A DNA stretch of 50,644 nucleotides, taken from positions 1 through 50,644 of the forward strand of contig JAMDDE010000002.1 in NCBI GenBank assembly GCA_023489235.1, read 5' to 3'. Position numbers and translations under genes: made by a program. The DNA comes from Actinomycetota bacterium. GTDB lineage: Bacteria; Actinomycetota; Acidimicrobiia; Acidimicrobiales; JAMDDE01. Numbering within the stretch: the stretch's first letter is position 1; each line of letters starts with the position of its first letter. Of this stretch, positions 26,595-35,177 are shown in pieces. The notes under the pieces were generated by a model, which worked only from the letters and a program-made list of their open reading frames with translations, made no database searches and had not been told where the DNA came from.

Positions 26595-28697
26595 ATGAAC
26601 CCTCCTTTGCCCCTGACCATTGCCGTCCTGGCCAAGCAGGTTCCCCGTAACGAAGAGATAAAGCTCCAGTCGGATGGCCGGTTGCAACGAGATGGGGTCG
26701 AGATGGAGATGGACGCTTACTCCAGACGAGCGGTGGCCAAGGGCATCGAGTTGGCTCGCTCTTCAGGGGGACGCTGCGTAGTGTTCAGCATGGGGCCACC
26801 GAGTGCAATAGATGTTCTACGTGAATCAATAGCTGTCGGAGCAGACAGGGGATTTCTGCTCTCGGATCCAGCCCTTAGGGGATCCGACACACTTGCAACA
26901 GCTCGGGCACTGGTGAGTGCCATGCGGCTAGTGGGACCATTCGACTTGATCTTGTTGGGACGTAGCTCCGTCGATGCCGAGACGGCCCAGTTAGGTCCAG
27001 AGATAGCTCAAATGCTTGGGTTGCCATTCGCCTCAGCAGTAAAGAGCATGGAGTTGAAGGACGAGAAGGTCTATGTAAACTGCGAGGTGGACTACGGTCA
27101 TCTGGATGCCGTCATGGATATTCCTTGCGTTCTCGGTGTAGCCGAGAGATTATGCTCTCCTGCCAAGGCTGAAAGAACCACTTGGGATGCTGTTCCATCG
27201 GAAAGAATCGAGATTATTACTGCAGACCTATTGGGTGAAGGTCCATGGGGGGAAGAGGGAAGCCCTACCCGAGTAACCGTAACCGTCCCTCTCTCCATCC
27301 AAAGAGAGTGCACAATCCTTCACGGTCCACCGGACGAGCAGGTGACTCGTGCAATCGAGACCATTGCCAAATGGAATCTGTCCAGTTCGAACAACTCCGA
27401 GGACAAAAGCGGATCGTCCAGTCGGAGCCGAGAACGTGCGCGCCTTGCAAGTTCGAACAACTCCGGGATTTGGAAAGAGTCTTCCAGGTCTCCCCAAACA
27501 AACCTTCGATCTTTTCTCCTTGCATCAGGAGAGGAGCTAGGCAAGGGTGCAAGTAATGCATCCAGGCCCATAGCAATCATCTTCGAGCCAGATAGACCTC
27601 AACTTGGTGAAGAGTTGCTTGCCTTAGCTGCTTTCCTATCCGCTTCAGTTACTCAGCCCAACATAAAGGCAATACTTCCTTATCCAAGTAACTTCAGCCT
27701 TCCTAGGTATGACAGATCCTATGAAGTTGAATCACGAGAGACCCTACAAGCAAGCAGCCAGGATCCATATATCCACTACAAGGTGCAGCTTGATGGAGAA
27801 GAGAGGGAAAGATGGACAACGAAGCTAGGAGTGAGAAGCCCGGCAACCCTCGATCTCATCAATGAGCTGGCAATCTTCGAAGGAAGTGACCTCCCAGTAG
27901 ACTTGGTAGCTCCTGTGAGTAAGTGGATCACCGATAACCATCCGTGGCTGATGCTGGCCCCGTCAACCTCTTGGGGAAGAGAGATTACAGGCAGACTGGC
28001 GGCAGAACTAAGGATAGGGCTCATCGCCGATGCAGTAGGGTTAGACCTCTACGATGGAGAAGGATTGATAGCGTGGAAACCAGCCCTTGGTGGTTTGGTA
28101 AAGGTGGGCATCGTCTCTGCCTCACCCATACAAGTTGTTACCGTACGCCCTGGGTCAACGGGCATCAGTTCGAAAAGTAGCGTCGACAGGGAGTGGGTGA
28201 GCGATCAGGACGACAGGGTACACTCAGAACTGGATATTCGAGTTGAGAGAGTGGTATCGCAAGGGAAGACGGCCATCCTTCAGCGAACGCATGAGGATGA
28301 CCCAGAGCTTCTTCATCAAGCAAGATTCGTTGTGGGGATCGGACAAGGTGTGGAACCAGATGGCTACGAGGAGATAAGGGCTTTCGCCGAGAGTATCGGA
28401 GCTTCTCTAGCAGCCACCAGGAAGGTTACCGACAAAGGACTTTTACCCCGTTCCCGACAGGTCGGTATAACTGGGACCAGCATATTGGCCAAGCTCTACC
28501 TTGCCATTGGGATATCGGGAAAGCCAAGCCATCTAGCAGGATGTTCAGGCGTAGACCATATAATAGCCATCAACTCCGACCCTAATGCTGATGTATTCAA
28601 AGTTGCCGACTTGGGCCTTGTTGGTGACTGGCGTCATATAGTGCCCAAGCTGAGAGAGACATTGCCAAGGGCTCTCTCTCAATGGAGAACTACATGA
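26595..28697 (+). CDS. Fused electron transfer flavoprotein EtfB-EtfA
   Basis: A 700-residue single chain. Residues 1 to about 255 are an EtfB domain: IAVLAKQVPRNEEIKL, MEMDAYSRRAVAKGIELA, FDLILLGRSSVDAETAQLGPEIA and VDYGHLDAVMDIP. After a Ser/Asn/Arg-rich linker (about 262-310), residues 320-700 are an EtfA domain. Its FAD-binding part starts near 578 and includes QVGITGTSILAKLYLAIGISG, HLAGC, IIAINSDPNADVF and ADLGLVGDW. Separate etfB and etfA genes are the rule; here no stop or frameshift divides them. It would carry electrons from acyl-CoA dehydrogenases, such as methylsuccinyl-CoA dehydrogenase, to the quinone pool. The stop overlaps the ATG of the protease gene (ATGA). Confidence 0.9.
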   Translation: MNPPLPLTIAVLAKQVPRNEEIKLQSDGRLQRDGVEMEMDAYSRRAVAKGIELARSSGGRCVVFSMGPPSAIDVLRESIAVGADRGFLLSDPALRGSDTLATARALVSAMRLVGPFDLILLGRSSVDAETAQLGPEIAQMLGLPFASAVKSMELKDEKVYVNCEVDYGHLDAVMDIPCVLGVAERLCSPAKAERTTWDAVPSERIEIITADLLGEGPWGEEGSPTRVTVTVPLSIQRECTILHGPPDEQVTRAIETIAKWNLSSSNNSEDKSGSSSRSRERARLASSNNSGIWKESSRSPQTNLRSFLLASGEELGKGASNASRPIAIIFEPDRPQLGEELLALAAFLSASVTQPNIKAILPYPSNFSLPRYDRSYEVESRETLQASSQDPYIHYKVQLDGEERERWTTKLGVRSPATLDLINELAIFEGSDLPVDLVAPVSKWITDNHPWLMLAPSTSWGREITGRLAAELRIGLIADAVGLDLYDGEGLIAWKPALGGLVKVGIVSASPIQVVTVRPGSTGISSKSSVDREWVSDQDDRVHSELDIRVERVVSQGKTAILQRTHEDDPELLHQARFVVGIGQGVEPDGYEEIRAFAESIGASLAATRKVTDKGLLPRSRQVGITGTSILAKLYLAIGISGKPSHLAGCSGVDHIIAINSDPNADVFKVADLGLVGDWRHIVPKLRETLPRALSQWRTT
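27384..27465 (+). repeat. In-frame 16-nt direct repeat in the EtfB-EtfA linker
   Basis: AGTTCGAACAACTCCG occurs at 27384-27399 and again at 27450-27465, 66 nt (22 codons) apart and in the same frame, each encoding SSNNS. It lies in the low-complexity linker and suggests that the linker grew by duplication. Confidence 0.8.
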
Positions 28698-29869
28698 ACT
28701 TGCTTGATCTATTTGTAATAGTCCTGGTAGCCATCTCAGCTGTTCATGGCTTTAGAGTGGGCGGTTCAGTACAGCTGTTTTCTTACGGAGGTTTTTGGCT
28801 GGGATTATTCATAGGTGCCTTACTAGTACCTGTCTTCGTGCCCATGGTCGCCGGACCACTTGCTAAAGCAGTAGTTGCCGCGGTTATAGTCTTTGGCCTA
28901 GCTGTAATAGTAGGAGGTTTCGGTCGTGCAATAGGAGCACGCTCCTGGCATCTGCTCAAGCGCGCTCACCTCGGTGTATTCGATGCCATACTAGGCTCCA
29001 TCGTGGCAATAGTGGCAACGCTGTTGGCTGTTTGGCTCCTTGCCAGCGTACTGGTGAACAGCCAGCTCACCGCTTTGGACTCGCAAATACAGCACTCAGG
29101 AATCGTGCAAGCAATCGACACAGTACTGCCGCCAATACCGTCGGTATTCTCCAGGCTACAACAGTTCCTTGATTCAGAGGGATTTCCCCCCGTATTCGCA
29201 GAACCGGCAACTATTGCTGCTGGTCCAGTACCCCGAGCCACCAGCTCAGAGGTGGCTGAAGCAGTTGGCAATGACGAAAGATCAACAGTGAAGATAGTCG
29301 GTATTGGCTGTGGGGAGATTCAAGAAGGATCCGGCTTTGTAGTAGCTCCTGGACTGGTGGTCACCAACGCCCATGTAGTAGCTGGCATATCCCCATCTCG
29401 ACTAACCGTCATAGATGCATACGGACAGCATCGCGTCGTTCCCATTTACTTCAATCCACGTTACGACCTGGCAGTTCTCAAAGTCCCAGGTCTTGCAGAT
29501 CCTCCGCTCCAGATAGACCCAAATCCTGTCCCACGAGGAACCAAAGCCGTTGTTCTAGGCTACCCAGAAGATGGACCTTTTACAGCCAAACGAGCTAGTG
29601 TGATGACTGAATTCCGAGCCGAAGGACGAGACATCTACAACCAAGGCCTGACCATTCGCAATGTATACGAACTCGATGCTGTCGTACGCCCTGGCAACTC
29701 AGGTGGACCATTGGTAGAACCCAATGGGACCGTGATCGGAGTAGTCTTCTCGCGTTCGGTAACCAATCCGCAGATAGGATATGCACTTGCCTCCCCTGGG
29801 GTACTGTCGAGGGTCCAAACAGCTGAAACAAGTGGTAGGCCTAGTGGAACTGGGGCTTGCATCAACTGA
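28694..29869 (+). CDS. CvpA/MarP-like membrane serine protease
   Basis: A 391-residue protein with four membrane segments in a CvpA (colicin V production) domain (about residues 1-130) followed by an extracytoplasmic trypsin-like domain. The catalytic triad is visible: His in VVTNAHVVAG, Asp in RYDLAVLKV, Ser in RPGNSGGPL. Two Cys, one near CGEIQEG and one at the C-terminal ACIN, could form a disulfide. This is the architecture of mycobacterial MarP (Rv3671c), a protease needed for acid resistance. The ATG at 28694 overlaps the stop of the ETF gene as ATGA and has GGAG six bases upstream, so I prefer it over the ATG at 28682. An acid-stress role fits an acidophile but is inference. Confidence 0.9.
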   Translation: MNLLDLFVIVLVAISAVHGFRVGGSVQLFSYGGFWLGLFIGALLVPVFVPMVAGPLAKAVVAAVIVFGLAVIVGGFGRAIGARSWHLLKRAHLGVFDAILGSIVAIVATLLAVWLLASVLVNSQLTALDSQIQHSGIVQAIDTVLPPIPSVFSRLQQFLDSEGFPPVFAEPATIAAGPVPRATSSEVAEAVGNDERSTVKIVGIGCGEIQEGSGFVVAPGLVVTNAHVVAGISPSRLTVIDAYGQHRVVPIYFNPRYDLAVLKVPGLADPPLQIDPNPVPRGTKAVVLGYPEDGPFTAKRASVMTEFRAEGRDIYNQGLTIRNVYELDAVVRPGNSGGPLVEPNGTVIGVVFSRSVTNPQIGYALASPGVLSRVQTAETSGRPSGTGACIN

Positions 29870-29886
29870 GCGAATGTACGACCTTT

Positions 29887-29910
29887 AGCCAACCATAGCT
29901 TGGCTGCTTG
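29887..29910 (+). terminator. Possible weak terminator after the protease gene
   Basis: AGCCAA and TTGGCT pair across a 7-nt loop shortly after the protease stop codon. There is no clear T-run, so termination would be weak. Confidence 0.3.
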
Positions 29911-29988
29911 ATCGAAGTTCACTTGTATTATTTTCCTGGATATTCACTGGATGAGTTACCGGTTAGCCGTTGTGACCGAAACTCATTT

Positions 29989-31902
29989 ATGAGTAAGAAT
30001 GTAGTGATGGCTCTTCCCTTGGAAGATTATGCAATTATTGGTGATACCCATACCGCCGCTCTCGTAGGGAGGGACGGGTCAATTGACTGGTTATGCCTTC
30101 CTCGTTTTGACTCTCCTGCTTGTTTTGCCCGTCTACTAGGCAATGACGAGCACGGATACTGGAAGATTGCTCCATCAGGGGAGATAACCGGATCAAGAAG
30201 ACATTATCGAAAGGACTCCCTGGTACTGGAGACCGAGTTCGATACTGCGGAGGGTACCGTGCGTGTCGTAGACTGTATGCCCATTCGGGAGAACAACCCG
30301 GAGGTAGTGAGATTGGTGCAAGGCGTACACGGCAAGGTCACTGTCCGCATGGAATTGGTGGTGCGCTTCTCGTATGGATCGGTCATTCCTTGGGTAAGAC
30401 GCTTGGATGGCATGCGCAGCATCGTAGTAGGACCTGACGCTCTCTCGTTTTGGGCCCCTGTGGAGGTTCATGGAGAGAACATGGCCACTGTTGCTGAGTT
30501 CACCATCGCCAGCGGTCAGCAGGTATCTTTCATGCTGGCTTGGTATCCATCGCATGATTCTCCTCCACGACCAGTTGACGGCCAGTTCATAGTAGAGGAC
30601 ACCGAACTGTGCTGGCAAGAGTGGGCATCCCAGTGTACTTACAATGGACGCTGGCGTGATCTGGTGGTCCGCTCGCTCATCACCTTGAAGGCCCTTACTT
30701 ATCAACCCACAGGGGGAATAGTGGCAGCTGCCACCACGTCACTCCCGGAGACGCTCGGTGGCATCCGCAACTGGGACTATCGGTACTGCTGGTTGAGGGA
30801 TGCAACCTTCACCTTGAACGCACTGATGCGAGGCGGGTACCACGATGAAGCTGTTGCCTGGCGAGACTGGCTCTTGCGGGCAGTAGCTGGTGATCCCTCG
30901 AAGCTGCAGATCATGTATGGTCCTGCTGGAGAGAGGAGGTTGGCTGAGTGGGAAGCAGAGTGGTTACCGGGCTACGAAGGATCCAGGCCGGTAAGGATAG
31001 GCAATGCAGCTGCTGGTCAATTCCAGTTGGACGTATACGGTGAGGTGATGAATGCCCTGCACGAATCAAGGCGCGTAGGTATACATCCAGGAGGACCAGC
31101 ATGGGACCTGCAGCTCGCTCTGCTCGATTTCTTAGAAGACGGTTGGCGGAAGCCAGACGAGGGAATTTGGGAGGTTCGTGGCCCAAGAAGACACTTCACG
31201 CACTCCAAAATAATGGCTTGGGTGGCAATGGACAGAGCCGTGAAAGCAGTCGAACAGTTCGGGCTGGAAGGCCCAGTGGACAAATGGCGCAAGATAAGGG
31301 AGGAAATAAAAGAAGAGGTGCTGCGGGAGGGCTTCGACACCGAGAAAGGGAGCTTCACCCAGTACTATGGCTCCAAGTCCCTTGATGCTAGCTTGCTCAT
31401 GATCCCTTTGGTTGGATTCTTGCCTGCTAGTGATCCAAGGGTTCGATCGACAGTTGATGCCATCCAATCCGAACTCATGGAAGATGGCCTGGTACTTCGT
31501 TACCGTGCTGAGGATGCTCACGAAGTAGACGGTCTGGAAGGAAAGGAGGGCGCCTTTCTTGCTTGCTCTTTCTGGTTGGCTGATTGTCTCAACCTCATGG
31601 GTAGGCACCAAGAGGCTACGGATTTGTTTGAGCGCCTCATCAGCTTGACCAATGATGTTGGGCTGCTCTCCGAGGAGTACGACTCCAAATCGCAAAGACT
31701 AGTCGGTAACTTCCCCCAAGCGTTCTCCCATGTATCCTTGGTCAATACTGCGTTCAACTTGGATCACCATGAATCCAGCTCTCAAACGGTGCGAAGAGCC
31801 ATTGCTGCTACTCACTTCAGTGGCAAAGGATGGCACCGACGACGAACCTCCTTGAGTTCGTCCATACACAGACCACCAAAGAACAGCCGAGGAGGGCAAT
31901 GA
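29989..31902 (+). CDS. Glycoside hydrolase family 15 (glucoamylase/trehalase)
   Basis: A GH15 enzyme of 637 residues from ATG 29989 (631 from ATG 30007). The N-terminal beta-sandwich starts with YAIIGDTHTAALVGRDGSIDW. The (alpha/alpha)6 barrel has GIRNWDYRYCWLRDATFTLNAL, the presumed acid Glu in PDEGIWEVRG, and the presumed base Glu in VGLLSEEYD followed by GNFPQAFSHVSLVNTA. The IGDTHTAALVGRDGSIDW form is the one of mycobacterial GH15 trehalases, so trehalose is as likely a substrate as alpha-glucans; both release glucose. No signal peptide, hence cytoplasmic. The stop overlaps the ATG of a glucose dehydrogenase gene (ATGA), which points to direct oxidation of the glucose formed. Confidence 0.9.
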   Translation: MSKNVVMALPLEDYAIIGDTHTAALVGRDGSIDWLCLPRFDSPACFARLLGNDEHGYWKIAPSGEITGSRRHYRKDSLVLETEFDTAEGTVRVVDCMPIRENNPEVVRLVQGVHGKVTVRMELVVRFSYGSVIPWVRRLDGMRSIVVGPDALSFWAPVEVHGENMATVAEFTIASGQQVSFMLAWYPSHDSPPRPVDGQFIVEDTELCWQEWASQCTYNGRWRDLVVRSLITLKALTYQPTGGIVAAATTSLPETLGGIRNWDYRYCWLRDATFTLNALMRGGYHDEAVAWRDWLLRAVAGDPSKLQIMYGPAGERRLAEWEAEWLPGYEGSRPVRIGNAAAGQFQLDVYGEVMNALHESRRVGIHPGGPAWDLQLALLDFLEDGWRKPDEGIWEVRGPRRHFTHSKIMAWVAMDRAVKAVEQFGLEGPVDKWRKIREEIKEEVLREGFDTEKGSFTQYYGSKSLDASLLMIPLVGFLPASDPRVRSTVDAIQSELMEDGLVLRYRAEDAHEVDGLEGKEGAFLACSFWLADCLNLMGRHQEATDLFERLISLTNDVGLLSEEYDSKSQRLVGNFPQAFSHVSLVNTAFNLDHHESSSQTVRRAIAATHFSGKGWHRRRTSLSSSIHRPPKNSRGGQ

Positions 31903-32948
31903 AAGCCCTTACTGTAGAGCCAATGAGGGCAGGTTCCGCGGCTTTGGAAGATGTTCCTGAGCCTTCGGAGAACATGGGCTCAATACTCGTCTCTGCTATC
32001 GCCCTAGGGGTATGCGGTACCGATATGGAGATCTTGAGTGGTCAATACGGTTGGCCTCCCCCCGGTCGCCAACGACTCATAATCGGTCATGAGTCACTGG
32101 GCAAAGTAATAGAAGCCCCCGCGGATGCCCAAGTAAGCCCTGGAGACCTGGTGGTGGGCATAGTGAGGCGACCTGACCCTGTACCTTGCTACAGTTGCGC
32201 CCGAGGTGAATGGGATTTCTGTCGGAATGGTGAATACACAGAGCACGGCATCAAGTCCCTTGACGGATACTGTGCAGAGCGCTTCAGATTGGATCCATCC
32301 TTCACCGTGAAAGTGGACAACACTCTAGGAGTGCTCGGAGTGCTACTCGAACCTACCAGCATAGTCGCCAAGGCATGGGAACAGATCGAGAAAGTAGGAA
32401 ACAGGACCTACTGGGAACCGCACAAAGTCTTGATCACTGGAGCTGGCCCGATAGGTCTTCTAGCAGCTCTGCTGGCTATCCAACGCAATATGGAGGTGCA
32501 TGTCCTGGACAGAGTTGACGGCGGGCGCAAGCCAGAGCTAGTCAGGAAACTAGGAGCAACTTATCATCAAGGAACGGTCAAGCAAGCTCTCCCTGATGCA
32601 GACGTGATCATAGAGTGTACTGGGGCCAGCCAGGTTGTGTTGGATGCAATCGAGAACATAGGGGATGGCGGAGTCGTCTGTCTGACCGGGGTATCCTCTG
32701 GAGGTAGGAAGCTTGTCGTCGATGCCGGAGGATTGAACAAGAACATGGTCTTGGAGAACGAAGCTGTTGTTGGTTCGGTCAATGCCAACAGACGTCACTA
32801 CGTGGCTGCTGCCGAAGCTCTCGCTCGAGCAGACAAGGAGTGGCTGTCCGGATTGATCTCTAGAAAGGTTTCTTTGGACAACTGGAGCGATGCTTTCTCT
32901 AGGCAAGAAAACGATGTAAAGGTCGTTATCCAGATAGGAGAGATATAG
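31899..32948 (+). CDS. gdh: Glucose 1-dehydrogenase (zinc-dependent MDR)
   Basis: A 349-residue zinc dehydrogenase. The catalytic zinc ligands are the Cys in LGVCGTDMEI and the His-Glu pair in IIGHESLGK. A structural zinc motif is PCYSCARGEWDFC with the following EYTEHGI, typical of archaeal-type glucose dehydrogenases, as are LLEPTSIVAKAW and ITGAGPIGLLAALLA. The ATG at 31899 has GGAGGG before it and overlaps the GH15 stop; an upstream in-frame ATG at 31830 lies deep within GH15. It would oxidise glucose to gluconolactone with NAD(P), as in the non-phosphorylative Entner-Doudoroff route. Its own stop overlaps the next gene (TAGTG). Confidence 0.9.
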   Translation: MKALTVEPMRAGSAALEDVPEPSENMGSILVSAIALGVCGTDMEILSGQYGWPPPGRQRLIIGHESLGKVIEAPADAQVSPGDLVVGIVRRPDPVPCYSCARGEWDFCRNGEYTEHGIKSLDGYCAERFRLDPSFTVKVDNTLGVLGVLLEPTSIVAKAWEQIEKVGNRTYWEPHKVLITGAGPIGLLAALLAIQRNMEVHVLDRVDGGRKPELVRKLGATYHQGTVKQALPDADVIIECTGASQVVLDAIENIGDGGVVCLTGVSSGGRKLVVDAGGLNKNMVLENEAVVGSVNANRRHYVAAAEALARADKEWLSGLISRKVSLDNWSDAFSRQENDVKVVIQIGEI

Positions 32949-33877
32949 TGGCGAATCGAGCAATAGGACCAGGAATTACCGAAGTAGACACACTTCTTGG
33001 TGGTTGGGAGAGGGTAACCGCAGGATATCTGTTGTCTGGAGATGCTCCTGTGCTGGTGGAAACGGGAAGTCAGAGCTCAGCTGGAGAACTGATCTCAGCT
33101 CTCCAGAAATTAGGAGTAGATGCCAATAGCCTAGCTGCCGTAGTAGTAACGCACATCCACCTGGATCACGCAGGTGGAGTTGGAGACGTGGCTCGAGCAT
33201 TCCCCTCGGCAACTGTTTACGTGCATGAGAAGGGAGCCCGACACTTGGTCGATCCAGAACGACTGATCTCTTCAGCCTCCAGAGTTTACGGTCCTCTGCT
33301 CGACTCTCTCTACGGGAGAATCACGCCAACTGCTCGAGAACGCGTGAAGGTATTGGAGGACGGGGAGAGGATAGCTCTAGGTGGTGGACGAACCTTGACT
33401 GCTGTATACTCTCCCGGCCACGCCAAACACCACATGGGCCTGCACGATTCGGAGAGTGGAATAATGTTCGTCGGCGATGCCGTAGGCGTGAAGTTACCGG
33501 ACATAGGGGTTCTACGACCGGCAACCCCTCCTCCTGACTTCAACTACGAACAAGCTATCGACTCGTTACACCGTTTCGCCGAGCGTCGACCAACCGGTAT
33601 CGCTCTAGCTCACTACGGATTGCTGGATGAGGATCCATCTGAGATCCTGGAAGAGGCCGAGGATACATTGACAGCCTGGGCTAGTGAGGCAGAACGAGCT
33701 TGGCGAGCTGGAGAAGACATAGCTGAAGCATTGGCCAAGGCCTTCACTGCCGACCTAGACCATTTAACTCCACAACTTAGAGAGAAGTTCGAAACGCTGA
33801 ACGGCGTCCACTCCAATGCTGCAGGCCTACGCAGATGGCTGGAGCAGAAGGCATCGTCTCCTGAGACAAATGAGTAG
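32948..33877 (+). CDS. Metallo-beta-lactamase fold hydrolase, possible lactonase
   Basis: A 309-residue MBL-fold protein with GTG at 32948 overlapping the glucose dehydrogenase stop and AGGAGA upstream. The metal motif VVTHIHLDHAGG lies near residues 67-78; further ligands are in YSPGHAKHH, FVGDAVG and ALAHYG. A helical C-terminal stretch of about 75 residues (EEAEDTLTAWASEAERAW and on) is shared with thioesterase- and lactonase-like members. Because it is coupled to a glucose dehydrogenase, the simplest guess is hydrolysis of gluconolactone, but this is context only. Confidence 0.8.
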   Translation: MANRAIGPGITEVDTLLGGWERVTAGYLLSGDAPVLVETGSQSSAGELISALQKLGVDANSLAAVVVTHIHLDHAGGVGDVARAFPSATVYVHEKGARHLVDPERLISSASRVYGPLLDSLYGRITPTARERVKVLEDGERIALGGGRTLTAVYSPGHAKHHMGLHDSESGIMFVGDAVGVKLPDIGVLRPATPPPDFNYEQAIDSLHRFAERRPTGIALAHYGLLDEDPSEILEEAEDTLTAWASEAERAWRAGEDIAEALAKAFTADLDHLTPQLREKFETLNGVHSNAAGLRRWLEQKASSPETNE

Positions 33878-33890
33878 GTAGAGGAGGATT

Positions 33891-34379
33891 TTGGACAAAG
33901 TGCAGATCGGATGGAATCAATGGACAAGACGGGTGTGCAATCGGCAGATAGCAGATACAACCAGCGGTTCTAAGTTATCCATCAGAACTCTCTTGGCAAC
34001 ACTGGGCACTCTATTGCTCTGCAGTTTGTTGCTCACCGCGTGTGGTGCGGTGCCAGCTGGCCCTGCTTCAGCCGGTCCAGTAGCAAAGTCTTCATTCAAT
34101 GGGCCTATTGGTGCAAAAGTAATCATCAACTACGTAAGCTTCGAGCCTGCCAAGGTCGTGATCAAGACAGGGCAAACCGTTGAATGGATTTGGCATGACA
34201 CTACTCCATATACGCCTTACAACGTAGTGTTCTATGAGCCAGGACATCCTGGCAAGATTGCCTTCCAGAGTAGGATTGCATTTCATGGGAGTTATTACCA
34301 TACCTTCAACCATCCGGGCATCTATCCTTACCGATGTACCCTCCATCAAAGGATGAGCGGAGTAGTGGTAGTACGGTAA
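33891..34379 (+). CDS. Cupredoxin-like lipoprotein
   Basis: A 162-residue protein, with TTG at 33891 or GTG at 33900 behind GAGGAGG. A basic N-terminus and hydrophobic segment (TLLATLGTLLLCSLLLTAC) end in a lipobox, so it is probably a membrane-anchored lipoprotein. The domain is plastocyanin-like: INYVSFEPAKVVIKTGQTVEW and the C-terminal ligand loop GIYPYRCTLHQRMSG, giving Cys, His and Met. The first His ligand, normally in P-H-N/T-V, is replaced by Tyr (TPYNVVF), so a standard type 1 copper site is incomplete. Function in electron transfer or copper handling is uncertain. It follows the MBL gene after 13 nt and may share its transcript. Confidence 0.82.
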   Translation: MDKVQIGWNQWTRRVCNRQIADTTSGSKLSIRTLLATLGTLLLCSLLLTACGAVPAGPASAGPVAKSSFNGPIGAKVIINYVSFEPAKVVIKTGQTVEWIWHDTTPYTPYNVVFYEPGHPGKIAFQSRIAFHGSYYHTFNHPGIYPYRCTLHQRMSGVVVVR

Positions 34380-34521
34380 CTACAAGAATAGTGAGACCAA
34401 ATCTTTAAAATATGGCCCAATGACAAAGTTGAAGCAATTATTCTTGGCCAAACGCAACCCGCAGACTCCTGATTTTAACCTGGGGAGGATGTCAGAGAAA
34501 CATCGGTTCATGAGTTTACAA

Positions 34522-34610
34522 TGGCGGAGGGAGTGGGATTCGAACCCACGGTGCCACAGGGACACAACGGTTTTCGAGACCGTCCGATTAGGCCACTCTC
34601 GCATCCCTCC
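34522..34610 (-). tRNA. tRNA-Ser (anticodon CGA), CCA encoded
   Basis: Minus strand, 5' end at 34610. The acceptor GGAGGGA pairs with TCCCTCC, the anticodon stem ACGGT/ACCGT encloses loop CTCGAAA (anticodon CGA, reading TCG), there is a long variable arm typical of Ser, and the T-arm is GGGTTCGAATCCC. The discriminator is G (34525), followed by an encoded CCA (34524-34522). Confidence 0.95.
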
Positions 34611-34619
34611 AGCTCTAGG

Positions 34620-35117
34620 TTAACGCGTATCGCGCCTTGCTTGGAAAAACTTGCTCAGCAAAGAGGAGCATTGATCAACAAGCACGCCAGAGACCACTTC
34701 GAGCTCATGATTAAATCGAGGATCCACGCACAGGTTGTACAGTGACCCACAAGCACCAGCCTTAGGATCGAAAGCTCCGAATGCCAGTAGCTCGACCCTG
34801 CTTGCTAACAATGCACCTGCACACATGGGACATGGTTCCAGGGTAGAGATCAACCAGGCGCCATCCAGATGCCATGAGCCAACGGCATGTGCAGCATCTC
34901 TTATGGCCAAAAGCTCGGCATGAGCCGTTGGATCATTGGTCAGTTCCTTCTCATTATGCCTTTTGGCAATGGGTTGAGCACCCATATAGACAACTGCCCC
35001 TACTGGCACATCCCCATGCTCCAAACTGGATCTAGCCTCTTCCAGCGCCATTTCCATAGCGTGTTGCAAGAAAGCCTGCCGTTCCTCCAGAAGAAATGAG
35101 TTTGAACGCGCTACCAA
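34620..35117 (-). CDS. tadA: tRNA-specific adenosine deaminase
   Basis: TadA deaminates A34 to inosine in tRNA-Arg(ACG). The zinc site is complete: His and catalytic Glu in DPTAHAELLAIR, and the two Cys in LEPCPMCAGAL. DVPVGAVV and the C-terminal PKAGACGSLYNLCVDPRFNHE segment are also family marks. It is 165 residues from TTG at 35117, which has GAGAGG eight bases upstream; starting at ATG 35057 would give the more common short form. It lies 9 nt before tRNA-Ser on the same strand, an arrangement seen in several actinobacteria. Confidence 0.94.
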   Translation of the reverse strand: MVARSNSFLLEERQAFLQHAMEMALEEARSSLEHGDVPVGAVVYMGAQPIAKRHNEKELTNDPTAHAELLAIRDAAHAVGSWHLDGAWLISTLEPCPMCAGALLASRVELLAFGAFDPKAGACGSLYNLCVDPRFNHELEVVSGVLVDQCSSLLSKFFQARRDTR

Positions 35118-35177
35118 AGAATCAGCCTCTCTTTAAAGCAGCCACTACTTCCTTGACACTGGAACAAGAAATCGTAG

